Assembly (NCBI RefSeq): GCF_002934545.1
Contig: NZ_PTJA01000008.1
Coordinates: 124,001-188,000, forward strand
Length of the DNA: 64,000 nt
DNA from: Lacrimispora xylanisolvens
GTDB lineage: Bacteria > Bacillota > Clostridia > Lachnospirales > Lachnospiraceae
Direction of reading: 5' to 3'
Shown here: positions 25,098 through 33,507 of the stretch, piece after piece
Layout of the letters: each line of letters opens with the position of its first letter
Numbering within the stretch: position 1 is the first letter of the stretch
Made by a program: the position numbers and the translations under genes
Notes under the pieces: generated by a model
What the model saw: only the letters and a program-made list of their open reading frames with translations
The model's database searches: none
What the model was told of the DNA's origin: nothing

Positions 25098-25928
25098 TTG
25101 ATTGATACAGCAAGTTTTATTATGGCAGGAGGCCAGATGATCGCCAGTGAGCGGATTCAGGGCGTGAACGATAATATGGCCAAATCCCATTATCACGAAT
25201 ATTTCGAAATATATTATCTGGAATATGGAAAACGATATCATATGGTGGACGATAATATTTATTCCTTAAACTCAGGGGAATTTATTATCTTTCCCCCCTA
25301 CTCCATGCACCATTCCTATGGAGATAATGATGTTCCCTTTAAACGGGTTCTGGTCTATTTTTCCCCAGAAACAGTCATTGTGCCGGAAGTTCTCCACACT
25401 CTCAGCCAGTCAGCCGGAGTATACCGGTTTGATACAAAAGCCAGCCAGTCCGTTCACCTTCTGTTAAACGATATTTTAAAAGAACAGGGCGATGGGGAAG
25501 GGTTTCATTCTGATGCCATGAAGATGCTGCTCAATCTCCTATTAATTAAAATTGCCAGAAGAGCGGATGAAAAAGCAGCCCCGGAAAACCGGAGCCGCAT
25601 TACGGAAATTCTTCACTACCTTCACAGCCATTCTTCGGAAAACATCACCCTGGAGGATCTGGCCTCCCGCTTTTATTTAAGCCCTTATTACTTATGCCGG
25701 GAGTTTAAGCGCTACACAAACAGCACCATAATCCAGTATATCAATCACATCCGCATCATCCATGCTCAAAGGCTTTTTATGGAGACAAACAGGACAATCA
25801 CAGATATCAGCAAAGAGGTGGGATTTTCCAATGTAACCCATTTTAACCGTGTATTTAAGTCCATAATCGGCATGTCACCTTCTAAAAACAGAAAGCAGTA
25901 TGCTGATCAGAAAAAAACAGGGCAATAA
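25098..25928 (+). CDS. AraC-family transcriptional regulator
   Basis: A 276-residue regulator. The N-terminal cupin sugar-binding domain includes KSHYHEYFEIYYLEYG and FIIFPPYSMHHSYG. The C-terminal double helix-turn-helix has LEDLASRFYLSPYYLCREFKRYT and ITDISKEVGFSNVTHFNRVFK. The start codon is TTG at 25098, supported by GGAGG 8 bp upstream and by the first family-like residues. It likely activates a nearby sugar gene in response to a glycan product; the GH31 gene upstream or the hydrolase downstream are candidates. Confidence 0.92.
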   Translation: MIDTASFIMAGGQMIASERIQGVNDNMAKSHYHEYFEIYYLEYGKRYHMVDDNIYSLNSGEFIIFPPYSMHHSYGDNDVPFKRVLVYFSPETVIVPEVLHTLSQSAGVYRFDTKASQSVHLLLNDILKEQGDGEGFHSDAMKMLLNLLLIKIARRADEKAAPENRSRITEILHYLHSHSSENITLEDLASRFYLSPYYLCREFKRYTNSTIIQYINHIRIIHAQRLFMETNRTITDISKEVGFSNVTHFNRVFKSIIGMSPSKNRKQYADQKKTGQ

Positions 25929-25937
25929 GGAGAGTCC

Positions 25938-26933
25938 TTAACGTACCTCTTCCCAGAAACTGACGGCGTCTGCCAGCCAGCCATCAAGTTCCGTCCCGTT
26001 TCCAAGACCGAAGCTGTGTCCGCCATGCTCCATAAACCGCACTCTGTGAGGGACCTTAAAGCACTTTAGCTGTTCTTCCATTAAGTAGCTGGCTTCAATA
26101 TTAACCACTGGGTCATCCTTGCTGTGAACCAGATAGCAGGGAGGATAACTCTGATCCATAAGGTATTCCACACTGTACTCCGCCAGCCCTTCTTTTGTAA
26201 AATTCTCCCCTCCGATCCGTTCTAAATACTTCACGGCTGCTGCCCGCTCAGAATCAGAAGCCCGCTCCATATCTTTTAAAAACTGAACCGTTGAGATACT
26301 GGGATAGCCGAGAAACAGGGCACCAGGCTTATGAATGTCATAGGCCCCATATCCCTTCTCTTTTGTACCCCATACAGCTGCCAGATGGCCTCCTGCGGAA
26401 AATCCCGCCACTGCATAGCCTTCCATTCTGATTTGAAACTTGTCCCGATTGGCATCAAGAAATTTAAGAGCCGCCGCTGTATCCTCCACAGGTTTGGGAA
26501 GAAGGTTCTTCTGACCTGTCCGGTAAATTAAGATAAATGCAGAATACCCCATTCGATTTAACTGCTGGGCAATGGGATAGCCTTCAACCAGTACCCATTC
26601 CCTTGCATACCCCCCGCCGGGACACACAAGCACAAAGGGCTTATCCGGGTCTCCGGGCATATGAATCAGTTTGACCTGTTCCTTATCCGGTTCTTTTTCC
26701 CATTCCTCTTTTGGATAAACATCGTAGATTACCTGGCTGTTTTCATCCATTACCTCATAAATCCGCTTTATCGCAGGCAGTAGCCCACAACGCTCATTTC
26801 CATAATCACCAATTCTGCGCTTCCATACATCCTCTGTCATATGGGTGAAAAAATAATCAGAAAACTGGGAAAGCTCTTTTTTTGTGCAAAGTTCTTCTAT
26901 GGTTGTATCAACGGAAACCGACTCAAACATCAT
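25938..26933 (-). CDS. alpha/beta hydrolase (carbohydrate or lipid esterase type)
   Basis: A 331-residue alpha/beta hydrolase. It has the HGG-like oxyanion segment VLVCPGGGYAREWV, nucleophile elbow AVAGFSAGGHLAAVWG, Asp in HSKDDPVV and His in EHGGHSFGLG. This matches the BD-FAE / acetylxylan-esterase-like group. There is no signal peptide. Two ATGs stand side by side (26933 and 26930) behind AGGAG; either may be used, and the longer frame to 26957 has no good site. It begins 14 bp after the MATE gene, so the two are probably one transcript. Its stop is 10 bp from the convergent AraC stop. Confidence 0.85.
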   Translation of the reverse strand: MMFESVSVDTTIEELCTKKELSQFSDYFFTHMTEDVWKRRIGDYGNERCGLLPAIKRIYEVMDENSQVIYDVYPKEEWEKEPDKEQVKLIHMPGDPDKPFVLVCPGGGYAREWVLVEGYPIAQQLNRMGYSAFILIYRTGQKNLLPKPVEDTAAALKFLDANRDKFQIRMEGYAVAGFSAGGHLAAVWGTKEKGYGAYDIHKPGALFLGYPSISTVQFLKDMERASDSERAAAVKYLERIGGENFTKEGLAEYSVEYLMDQSYPPCYLVHSKDDPVVNIEASYLMEEQLKCFKVPHRVRFMEHGGHSFGLGNGTELDGWLADAVSFWEEVR

Positions 26934-26946
26934 ACCTTCTCCTCTC

Positions 26947-28335
26947 TTATGCCTCATGATCCAGAACGATATTCTGAATCCATACCCCTTTCTTTACCAG
27001 AACAAAACCGATGATACATTTAATAATATCTACCATCTGGCACATAAAATAAAGCGGAACAATGGGGATCTGGGTGTATCGGCTCAACAGATACGCTACC
27101 GGTATACTAGCCACCCACATAAATACACTGTCAAAGAAAAAGGTTACAACCGTTTTTCCTCCAGAACGCAGTGTAAAATAAGATACATTCATAAATGCAT
27201 TCATTGGCATAATAAACGCCAGAATCCGGATAAACTGAACTGCCAAGTGTTTCACTTCATCGGTTGTATTATAAATCATCGGGAACAGAGGTGCTACAAT
27301 TGCCAGGATTGTACCCATTACAGCGCAGGATGCAACGGAGAATACGATGAGTTTGGTATCTGTCTCTCTTGCTTCCTCCATCTTTCCGGCACCCAGGAGC
27401 TGACCTACAATAATGGAAACAGACACTCCAAGAGCCAGATAAACCACATTAAACACATTGCCAATGGTGTTGGAAATATTTAATCCCGCCACAGCAGTCA
27501 GTCCTCTGACAGAGTAGCATTGCATTAACATTGCCACTCCGCTTGCCCACAAAGCTTCGTTTACAATCAAAGGTGTACCCTTCACAAAGATTTTGCCGAC
27601 CAGGCCCGCTGGTATATGCATGCTCTTATATGCACCCTCGATAAATGGAAAACGTTCTTTATGCTTATGGGTCCAGACTATTACGATTGCTGTCTCAATA
27701 TACCGTGCCAAAACTGTAGCAATTCCTGCGCCCACCACTCCAAGAACGGGTGCGCCGAATTTACCAAAGATAAGAATATAGTTAAAAACCAGATTAACCA
27801 GCACTGCAACAATTCCTGCCTTCATGGGAATCACAGTTTCCCCGCATTCACGAAGAGTACTGGTATATGCCTGCTCAATGGCAAAGGGCAAGAGCCCCAC
27901 CATCATAACAAGCATGTATTTGCGGCCATTGGTAAGAGCAATTGTAAGATCTCCGCCGCTTTCTTCTCCATGAAGGTACATGTAAATTAAGTTATCTCCG
28001 AAAAAATAGAATATGACGGCTGCCGCAGCTGCCAGGAACAGACAGCATAAAAATTTAAACCGGAAGGTATGTCTTACTCCGTCATGCTTTCCACAGCCAT
28101 AAAACTGGGCTCCAAAGATACCCGCACCTGAGACGATACCGAACACACTGACATTAAAAACAAATATCAGCTGGTTTACAATCGCAACTCCCGACATCTC
28201 CCCGGTACCCACCATTCCCACCATGATGTTATCAAGCAGACTGACAAAATTAGTAATTCCGTTCTGGATCATAATGGGGATCGCAATGGCCAGTACCATC
28301 TTATAAAACGCTTTGTTTCCTATAAATTTTTTCAT
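26947..28335 (-). CDS. MATE family efflux transporter
   Basis: A 462-residue transporter with about twelve membrane helices, built as two repeats (start: FYKMVLAIAIPIMIQNGITNFVSLLDNIMVG; second half: GTPLIVNEALWASGVAMLMQCY). This is the MATE family of Na+- or H+-driven exporters for drugs or metabolites. The substrate cannot be read from the sequence. The ribosome binding site is weak. It precedes the alpha/beta hydrolase in the same direction. Confidence 0.93.
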   Translation of the reverse strand: MKKFIGNKAFYKMVLAIAIPIMIQNGITNFVSLLDNIMVGMVGTGEMSGVAIVNQLIFVFNVSVFGIVSGAGIFGAQFYGCGKHDGVRHTFRFKFLCCLFLAAAAAVIFYFFGDNLIYMYLHGEESGGDLTIALTNGRKYMLVMMVGLLPFAIEQAYTSTLRECGETVIPMKAGIVAVLVNLVFNYILIFGKFGAPVLGVVGAGIATVLARYIETAIVIVWTHKHKERFPFIEGAYKSMHIPAGLVGKIFVKGTPLIVNEALWASGVAMLMQCYSVRGLTAVAGLNISNTIGNVFNVVYLALGVSVSIIVGQLLGAGKMEEARETDTKLIVFSVASCAVMGTILAIVAPLFPMIYNTTDEVKHLAVQFIRILAFIMPMNAFMNVSYFTLRSGGKTVVTFFFDSVFMWVASIPVAYLLSRYTQIPIVPLYFMCQMVDIIKCIIGFVLVKKGVWIQNIVLDHEA

Positions 28336-28473
28336 ACTTTTTTCCAGTAAAAGCGTACTTTTTCTGTATTACCTCCGTTTTTGCCAGATTGATTTTCTGT
28401 TTATAAAAAAACAGTCTTACTCGATTATAATCAATCAAAGAACCAAACGCAAGTACAATACAGAAAGAAAAAA

Positions 28474-28506
28474 GAAGCCGTGGGAATCATAAACTCCTCC
28501 GGCTTC
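28474..28506 (-). terminator. terminator of the sugar ABC transporter operon
   Basis: GAAGCCG (28474-28480) pairs with CGGCTTC (28500-28506), with a T run after it on the minus strand, 13 bp past the last permease stop. Confidence 0.75.
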
Positions 28507-28518
28507 CAATCAATCTGT

Positions 28519-29535
28519 TTAATGTTTTTCCTTTGCCTTTGCAAACAGGCTCTGAAGAATAATAAAGAATGCAAGCAGTGCTGCAATTGTTATCTTGGTC
28601 CACCAGGAAGATAGCGTACCCTGGAATGTAATAAAGGTTTCAATTGTTCCTTTAATTAAAACTCCAAACAGGCTGCCGAACACGTTGCCTACCCCTCCGG
28701 TAAGCAGGGTTCCTCCAATTACTGCCGAGGCGATGGCCTCCATTTCAAAGCCCTTTGCCTGTTCAACAAAGCCTGCGCAGGTATTTAATGCGAATAAGAA
28801 TCCGCCCAGCGAGCATAAAAAACCATTAATCACATATACAAGCAGCTTGGTCCGTCTGACATTTAATCCCATCATCAGGGCTGACTGTTCATTTCCGCCT
28901 ACCGCATAAATAGTTCTTCCAAACTTGGTAAACTTTAAAAGAACAAATATGCCGATCAGAACGATCAGTGCAATGATTACACTGGGATAAATAAATGAAT
29001 AATTCACCACACCTTTTTTGTTTACGGTACCGCCTAAAAAGGTTAAATTAATTTTGCTCTTTGCCCATTTTAAAAACATTTCATTTTTAATGCTGATCAT
29101 TTCCTGGCTGATAATGGCGGTCATACCTCTTGCAAAGAACATTCCCGCCAGTGTGACAATAAAGGGCTGAAGCTTTAAATATGCGATTAAAAAACCCTGT
29201 ACCAGACCAAACACAATCCCCATAATCAGAACGATTACAAGAGCAGGAACAGCTCCCATTCCCTTAATTTCCATCATCCATGCAAGCATCATGCAGGTCA
29301 GGGCTACAACGGAACCAACCGAAATATCAATGCCACCGGTTATCATAACCATTGTCATACCCGCTGCAATTACGATCAGGCCGGCATTAGATATAAACAG
29401 GTTCAAAAATACCTGAGGCTTTGCAAACCCTTTGCTTTTGAATATAATCAGACCGGCTGCATACATCACCAAAAAGAGAACGATGGTGATAATCAGTAAA
29501 AAAACCTTTCCATCAATTTTTTCCCTCTTCTTCAT
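28519..29535 (-). CDS. sugar ABC transporter permease (YjfF-like)
   Basis: A 338-residue BPD-type permease with eight or so helices, of the ribose/galactofuranose group. It has the typical TGGIDISVGSVVALTCM segment near residues 66-82, and GGTLLTGGVGNVFGSLFGVL near 270. It starts right at the stop of the preceding permease gene, so it is translationally coupled. The pair of different permeases with a double ATPase matches the YtfQ-YtfR-YtfT-YjfF galactofuranose system. Confidence 0.92.
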   Translation of the reverse strand: MKKREKIDGKVFLLIITIVLFLVMYAAGLIIFKSKGFAKPQVFLNLFISNAGLIVIAAGMTMVMITGGIDISVGSVVALTCMMLAWMMEIKGMGAVPALVIVLIMGIVFGLVQGFLIAYLKLQPFIVTLAGMFFARGMTAIISQEMISIKNEMFLKWAKSKINLTFLGGTVNKKGVVNYSFIYPSVIIALIVLIGIFVLLKFTKFGRTIYAVGGNEQSALMMGLNVRRTKLLVYVINGFLCSLGGFLFALNTCAGFVEQAKGFEMEAIASAVIGGTLLTGGVGNVFGSLFGVLIKGTIETFITFQGTLSSWWTKITIAALLAFFIILQSLFAKAKEKH

Positions 29536-30591
29536 TTATGCCACCTTCTTTCCTGACTTAACGTTCATCTGCAGTTTACTCACCATACGCTTTAACTCAG
29601 TTGACTGTAACGCTACAATTACAACAACTACAACCGCTTTATATACCGGAATCTGGTCTGGTGAAACACCCATGGCATAAAGAGTGGTGCTCAGCGCCTG
29701 AATGGTGTAAGCTCCGATGACGCTTCCTAACAGTGAAAATTTTCCGCCTGCAAGGCTGTTTCCTCCAAGTGCCACTGCAAGAATGGCATCTAATTCCAGA
29801 TTCAGTCCAATGTTGTTGGCATCGGCAGAATAGATTCTGGAAGAGGCCACAAGCCCGGATATACCGGCGCAGAGACCGCAGAAAACATAAGAAAGGAAAA
29901 TAATCATAGCAGACTTAATTCCCATCAGCTTGGAAGCCTTCGCATTAATTCCCACAGTCTGAATATAAAGTCCCAATGTGGTCTTCTTTAACAGAACATA
30001 GGTGAGAAGCACCACAATCAGAGCCACAAACACGGGAGTGGGAATGGGGATGCCTGGAATGCTTGATCCCAGCATCTTATAGGATTCCACACGGATATAG
30101 GTGATCTGACCTTTTGTAATCAGCTGTGCAATTCCCCGTCCGGCGGTAAATAAAATCAAAGTTGCCACCATGGGCTGGATCTTAAGCTTTGCTACAAGGA
30201 AACCATTAAAGCAGCCGCATAAAATTCCTGCAAGAATAGCTGCCAGTACCCCCAGAATATAAGGATTCACAAACTCATTTACAGACTGCTGCCCTCCTGA
30301 AAGAATGAAGCAGCACACCGCTCCCGCCACTGACATGACAGCGCCCACTGAGATATCAGTACCACCTGAGGCAGCAACTACCAAAGTCATTCCAACAGCC
30401 AGAATAACCAGATCGCTGGCACGATTAATTACGTCAATAATATATCCATAGAGAACGCCGTTTTTAATCGTTACCTCAAAGAAGCTGGGAGTCTTAATCA
30501 AATTGGAAAACAGAACAAGCACCAGACAGAAGAGGGGCAGAAACAAGCGGTATCCTGTCAGTCTTTTCATAAATGCCTTTCCCTTATTCAT
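29536..30591 (-). CDS. sugar ABC transporter permease (YtfT-like)
   Basis: A 351-residue permease of the same family, with SGGTDISVGAVMSVAGAV and ALGGNSLAGGKFSLLGSVIGAYT. The ATG at 30591 is chosen over 30609 because AGGAGG stands 8 bp before it. It overlaps the ATPase stop by 8 bp. With the next gene it forms the membrane channel. Confidence 0.92.
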   Translation of the reverse strand: MNKGKAFMKRLTGYRLFLPLFCLVLVLFSNLIKTPSFFEVTIKNGVLYGYIIDVINRASDLVILAVGMTLVVAASGGTDISVGAVMSVAGAVCCFILSGGQQSVNEFVNPYILGVLAAILAGILCGCFNGFLVAKLKIQPMVATLILFTAGRGIAQLITKGQITYIRVESYKMLGSSIPGIPIPTPVFVALIVVLLTYVLLKKTTLGLYIQTVGINAKASKLMGIKSAMIIFLSYVFCGLCAGISGLVASSRIYSADANNIGLNLELDAILAVALGGNSLAGGKFSLLGSVIGAYTIQALSTTLYAMGVSPDQIPVYKAVVVVVIVALQSTELKRMVSKLQMNVKSGKKVA

Positions 30592-32104
30592 CTGTTCCAC
30601 CTCCTGCAATCGCCTTCATGATATGGTTCTGATCAAGTTCATCCTCCATAAGCTCAGAAACCTTCTCCCGGTCTCTTAATACTGCCATCCGGCTGCAGGT
30701 ACGGATCATCTCCTCAATTTCAGAGGAGATAAACATAACAGTAACACCCTCTTTTGCCAGCTGGACCACCAGTTTCTGAATCTCAGTCTTAGTACCAACA
30801 TCAATTCCTCTGGTCGGTTCATCAAGAATCAGAAAATCAGGATCTGTGAGAAGCCACCTTCCCAGAATTACCTTCTGCTGGTTTCCTCCGCTTAAACTTC
30901 TTACGGGAGTATCCAAACTTGCGGTCTTAATCTGAAGCAGCTTCACATACTTGTTAGCCAGTTCCTCCTGTTCTTTGCTTCCAATTGGATGGAACATGCC
31001 TCTCTTAGCCTGAAGAGCCAGAATTAAATTCTCCCTTACCGATAAATCAGCAACAATTCCTTCCTCTTTCCGATTCTCCGGCAGATATGCCATACCAGCC
31101 ATCATGGCGTCCAGGGGAGTATGGAGAACCACGGTTTTTCCATTGACCTTCAGCTCTCCGCTATCCGGTTTATCAGCCCCGTACAGACTTCTTGCAAGTT
31201 CTGAACGGCCCGAACCAAGAAGTCCGGTCAGCCCGATTACTTCGCCCTTATAAATCTGCAAATCATAGGGTTTTATGGTTCCCTGCCTGCCGATTCCTTT
31301 GGCATCAATGACTGCCTCACTGGATTTTCCAGCAGTTTTTCCTTCTTTTTTAATGGCTTCCAGATCGTCGAAATCCTTACCCATCATCTTGGCCACCAGC
31401 TGTACTCTGGGAAGCTTTTCTACTTCATATTCACCTACCAGACCGCCGTTTCTAAGTACGGTTATCTTATCGCAGACTTCATAAACCTGCTCGAGAAAAT
31501 GAGTAACAAAGATGATTCCCACTCCGTCTGCTTTCAGACGCTTCATTAACCGGAACAGCTTTTCTACCTCATTGTCATCTAAGGAGGAGGTAGGTTCATC
31601 AAGAATCAGAACTTTTGCTGACATATCCACAGCTCTTGCTATGGCTATCATCTGCTGCAGTGCAATGGAGTAATTCTCCAGTGCCTTTGTTACATCAATG
31701 TTCATATCAAGTTTGGAAAGAAGCTCAGCCGCTTTCCGGTTCATGGTCTTCCAGTCGATGAGACCTGCCCTCTTTGGTTCCCTTCCGATAAACAGGTTCT
31801 CAGCCACCGATAAATTGGGACAGAGATTTACTTCCTGATATACGGTACTGATTCCATGCTCCTGGGCTTCCTGGGGAGAATGGTTAATAATCATCTGACT
31901 TTCGCCTTCAATTTTTATCTCACCTGATTCAAATTCTTCTACCCCGGTCAAAACCTTTATGAGCGTTGACTTACCTGCTCCGTTTTCTCCCATAAGAGCA
32001 TGGATCTCCCCGCTTCTTAAGGTAAAATCCACATGGTCTAAGGCACGTACCCCGGGAAATGTCTTCGATATGTTTTTCATGCTAAGTACTATCTCATTGG
32101 GCAT
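30584..32104 (-). CDS. sugar ABC transporter ATP-binding protein (two nucleotide-binding domains)
   Basis: A 506-residue double ABC ATPase of the RbsA/YtfR type. The first domain has GENGAGKSTLIKVLTG, Walker B VLILDEPTSSLDD and VTHFLEQVYEVCDKITVLRNG. The second has GLLGSGRSELARSLYG, signature LSGGNQQKVILGRWL and FLILDEPTRGIDVG. As usual in this family the first signature is degenerate. The frame extends to 32206, but GGAGGG lies before the ATG at 32104 and residues then match the family start. It is separated from its binding-protein gene by a strong hairpin. Confidence 0.95.
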   Translation of the reverse strand: MPNEIVLSMKNISKTFPGVRALDHVDFTLRSGEIHALMGENGAGKSTLIKVLTGVEEFESGEIKIEGESQMIINHSPQEAQEHGISTVYQEVNLCPNLSVAENLFIGREPKRAGLIDWKTMNRKAAELLSKLDMNIDVTKALENYSIALQQMIAIARAVDMSAKVLILDEPTSSLDDNEVEKLFRLMKRLKADGVGIIFVTHFLEQVYEVCDKITVLRNGGLVGEYEVEKLPRVQLVAKMMGKDFDDLEAIKKEGKTAGKSSEAVIDAKGIGRQGTIKPYDLQIYKGEVIGLTGLLGSGRSELARSLYGADKPDSGELKVNGKTVVLHTPLDAMMAGMAYLPENRKEEGIVADLSVRENLILALQAKRGMFHPIGSKEQEELANKYVKLLQIKTASLDTPVRSLSGGNQQKVILGRWLLTDPDFLILDEPTRGIDVGTKTEIQKLVVQLAKEGVTVMFISSEIEEMIRTCSRMAVLRDREKVSELMEDELDQNHIMKAIAGGGTDE

Positions 32105-32158
32105 AAGATCCCTCCTTTTTCTCCACTTTTTCTGCTTTTCACTGCATGTCAGGAGATT

Positions 32159-32218
32159 AAAAAAGGTGCCTGGAGGAGGACTGACCCCGTCCTCCATTCC
32201 CTGCACCTGTTTCTCTGG
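32159..32218 (-). terminator. internal terminator between the binding-protein and ATPase genes
   Basis: A long stem with outer arms AGGTGC (32164-32169) and GCACCT (32213-32218) and an inner GGAGGAC/GTCCTCC, followed by T residues on the minus strand. It should reduce transcription of the membrane genes relative to the binding protein. Confidence 0.75.
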
Positions 32219-32254
32219 CTATCATTCTGCTTTCAGCGCCTTAGTCCCAACCAA

Positions 32255-33337
32255 TTAATACTGTCTCTTTGGTTTTTCAGCTGCTGCTGTATCTGCCGGG
32301 AATACGCCTTCCTTTACATATGCAATCTTATCAACTTTTTCGCCCTTCTCCAGCTTCTGAATGATCTCAGCTACACGAGGACCGTGAAGAGGATTACACT
32401 CTACGGAAACGTTCATATCTCCTGCGATCATGGAGTCAAATGCTGCAGAAACTGCATCAAAGGAAATGATGATGATATCGCCCTTCGGTCCGCAAGTCTT
32501 TCCTGCTGCCTTGATTGCATCAATCGCACCAAATGCCATGTTGTCGTTCTCAGCAATTACAACATTGATATCTTTATAGGTCTTTAAGAAGGATTCCATA
32601 ACTTCCTGACCCTTTGCCTGTGTAAATTCACCAGTCTGACGCTCTAACATCTTCCACTTCGGATGATCTTTCATCTTCTCTTCCACGCCGTTGGTACGTC
32701 CAATCTGTGCGGAAGAACCGATGGTACCCTGAAGAGTAACGATATTGATGTCACTGTCTGCTTTATTATTCTTCTTTAAATAATCATCAAGCCATGCTAC
32801 TGCATCATAACCTTCCTGAAGGAAGTTGGAACCAACCCATGCAGTATATAAGGAATCATCAGATACATTAATCATACGGTCAACGATGATAACCGGTATG
32901 CCTGCGTCCTTAGCTTCCTGTAAAACGGTATCCCAGCCAGTTTCTGTAACTGGTGCGATAACGATATAATCAACATCCTGCTGAATAAAGTTACGAACTG
33001 CCTTTAACTGATTTTCCTGTTTCTGCTGTGCATCATCAAAAATCAGCTTGTAACCGTTTGCTTCTGTAAACGTTGACTTCATGGATTCGGTATTGGCCGT
33101 TCTCCAGTCAGACTCTGCACCAACCTGAGAGAATCCCACTACGATCTCCTTTTTCTCAGCAGGTGCTGCTGTGGTAGTTGCTGCTTCCGTTTTTGCTGCT
33201 TCCGTTGTCTCTGCTTTTTTCTCTGTAGCAGCAGGTGCTGCTGTGGTTGCGGCTGTCTGAGATCCGCTGCAACCGGATAAAATCATGGCGGTTGTCATAA
33301 CCGCAGCTGTCAGAAAGCTTAAAACTCTTTTCTTCAT
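32255..33337 (-). CDS. sugar ABC transporter substrate-binding lipoprotein (YtfQ-like)
   Basis: A 360-residue lipoprotein with lipobox LSGC (Cys23), a long Ala/Thr/Glu-rich linker to about residue 60, and a periplasmic-binding fold: VVGFSQVGAESDWRTANTESM, QENQLKAVRNFIQQDVDYIVIAPVTE and AENDNMAFGAIDAIKAAG. The QVGAESDWR box is that of galactofuranose-binding YtfQ proteins; arabinofuranose is another possibility. The start at 33337 has GGAGGG upstream. It is the first gene of its operon, and a YesM/YesN pair is encoded just upstream. Confidence 0.92.
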   Translation of the reverse strand: MKKRVLSFLTAAVMTTAMILSGCSGSQTAATTAAPAATEKKAETTEAAKTEAATTTAAPAEKKEIVVGFSQVGAESDWRTANTESMKSTFTEANGYKLIFDDAQQKQENQLKAVRNFIQQDVDYIVIAPVTETGWDTVLQEAKDAGIPVIIVDRMINVSDDSLYTAWVGSNFLQEGYDAVAWLDDYLKKNNKADSDINIVTLQGTIGSSAQIGRTNGVEEKMKDHPKWKMLERQTGEFTQAKGQEVMESFLKTYKDINVVIAENDNMAFGAIDAIKAAGKTCGPKGDIIIISFDAVSAAFDSMIAGDMNVSVECNPLHGPRVAEIIQKLEKGEKVDKIAYVKEGVFPADTAAAEKPKRQY

Positions 33338-33384
33338 ATCCGTTCCCTCCAATAAGAATAACTCACTATTAAGTAACTACCTGT

Positions 33385-33413
33385 ATCATAGACCCATCCC
33401 CCTGATTTCTCAA
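33385..33413 (-). promoter_or_regulatory. promoter of the YtfQ-type operon
   Basis: Minus strand TTGAGA (33408-33413) and TATGAT (33385-33390) with a 17-bp spacer, 47 bp upstream of the start codon. Confidence 0.6.
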
Positions 33414-33472
33414 TACAATATCTTTTGCAAAGGGTTAAGTTTCTTACGCTATTTCCATGTATTCCAGAAATT

Positions 33473-33507
33473 AAGTTGATTTTTTTCGGATAAAAGTTGA
33501 TTTTTTT
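33473..33507 (-). promoter_or_regulatory. direct repeats, candidate response-regulator operator
   Basis: AAGTTGATTTTTT occurs at 33473-33485 and again at 33494-33506, exactly 21 bp apart, which is two helical turns. AraC-type response regulators bind such direct repeats. The site lies about 60 bp above the -35 of the sugar transporter operon and overlaps the last codons of the kinase gene. Confidence 0.45.

Noticed and set aside
26884-27483. 199-residue plus-strand open frame
   Set aside because: It lies inside the MATE gene on the other strand, has no ribosome binding site and reads as Cys/His-rich antisense translation.
28474-28506. Possible third copy of the sRNA, because CTCCT and CCGTGGG-like pieces appear in a terminator loop
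   Set aside because: Only a partial match of about 20 bases, no promoter and no H1-H3 hairpins. It is explained as the terminator of the sugar transporter operon.
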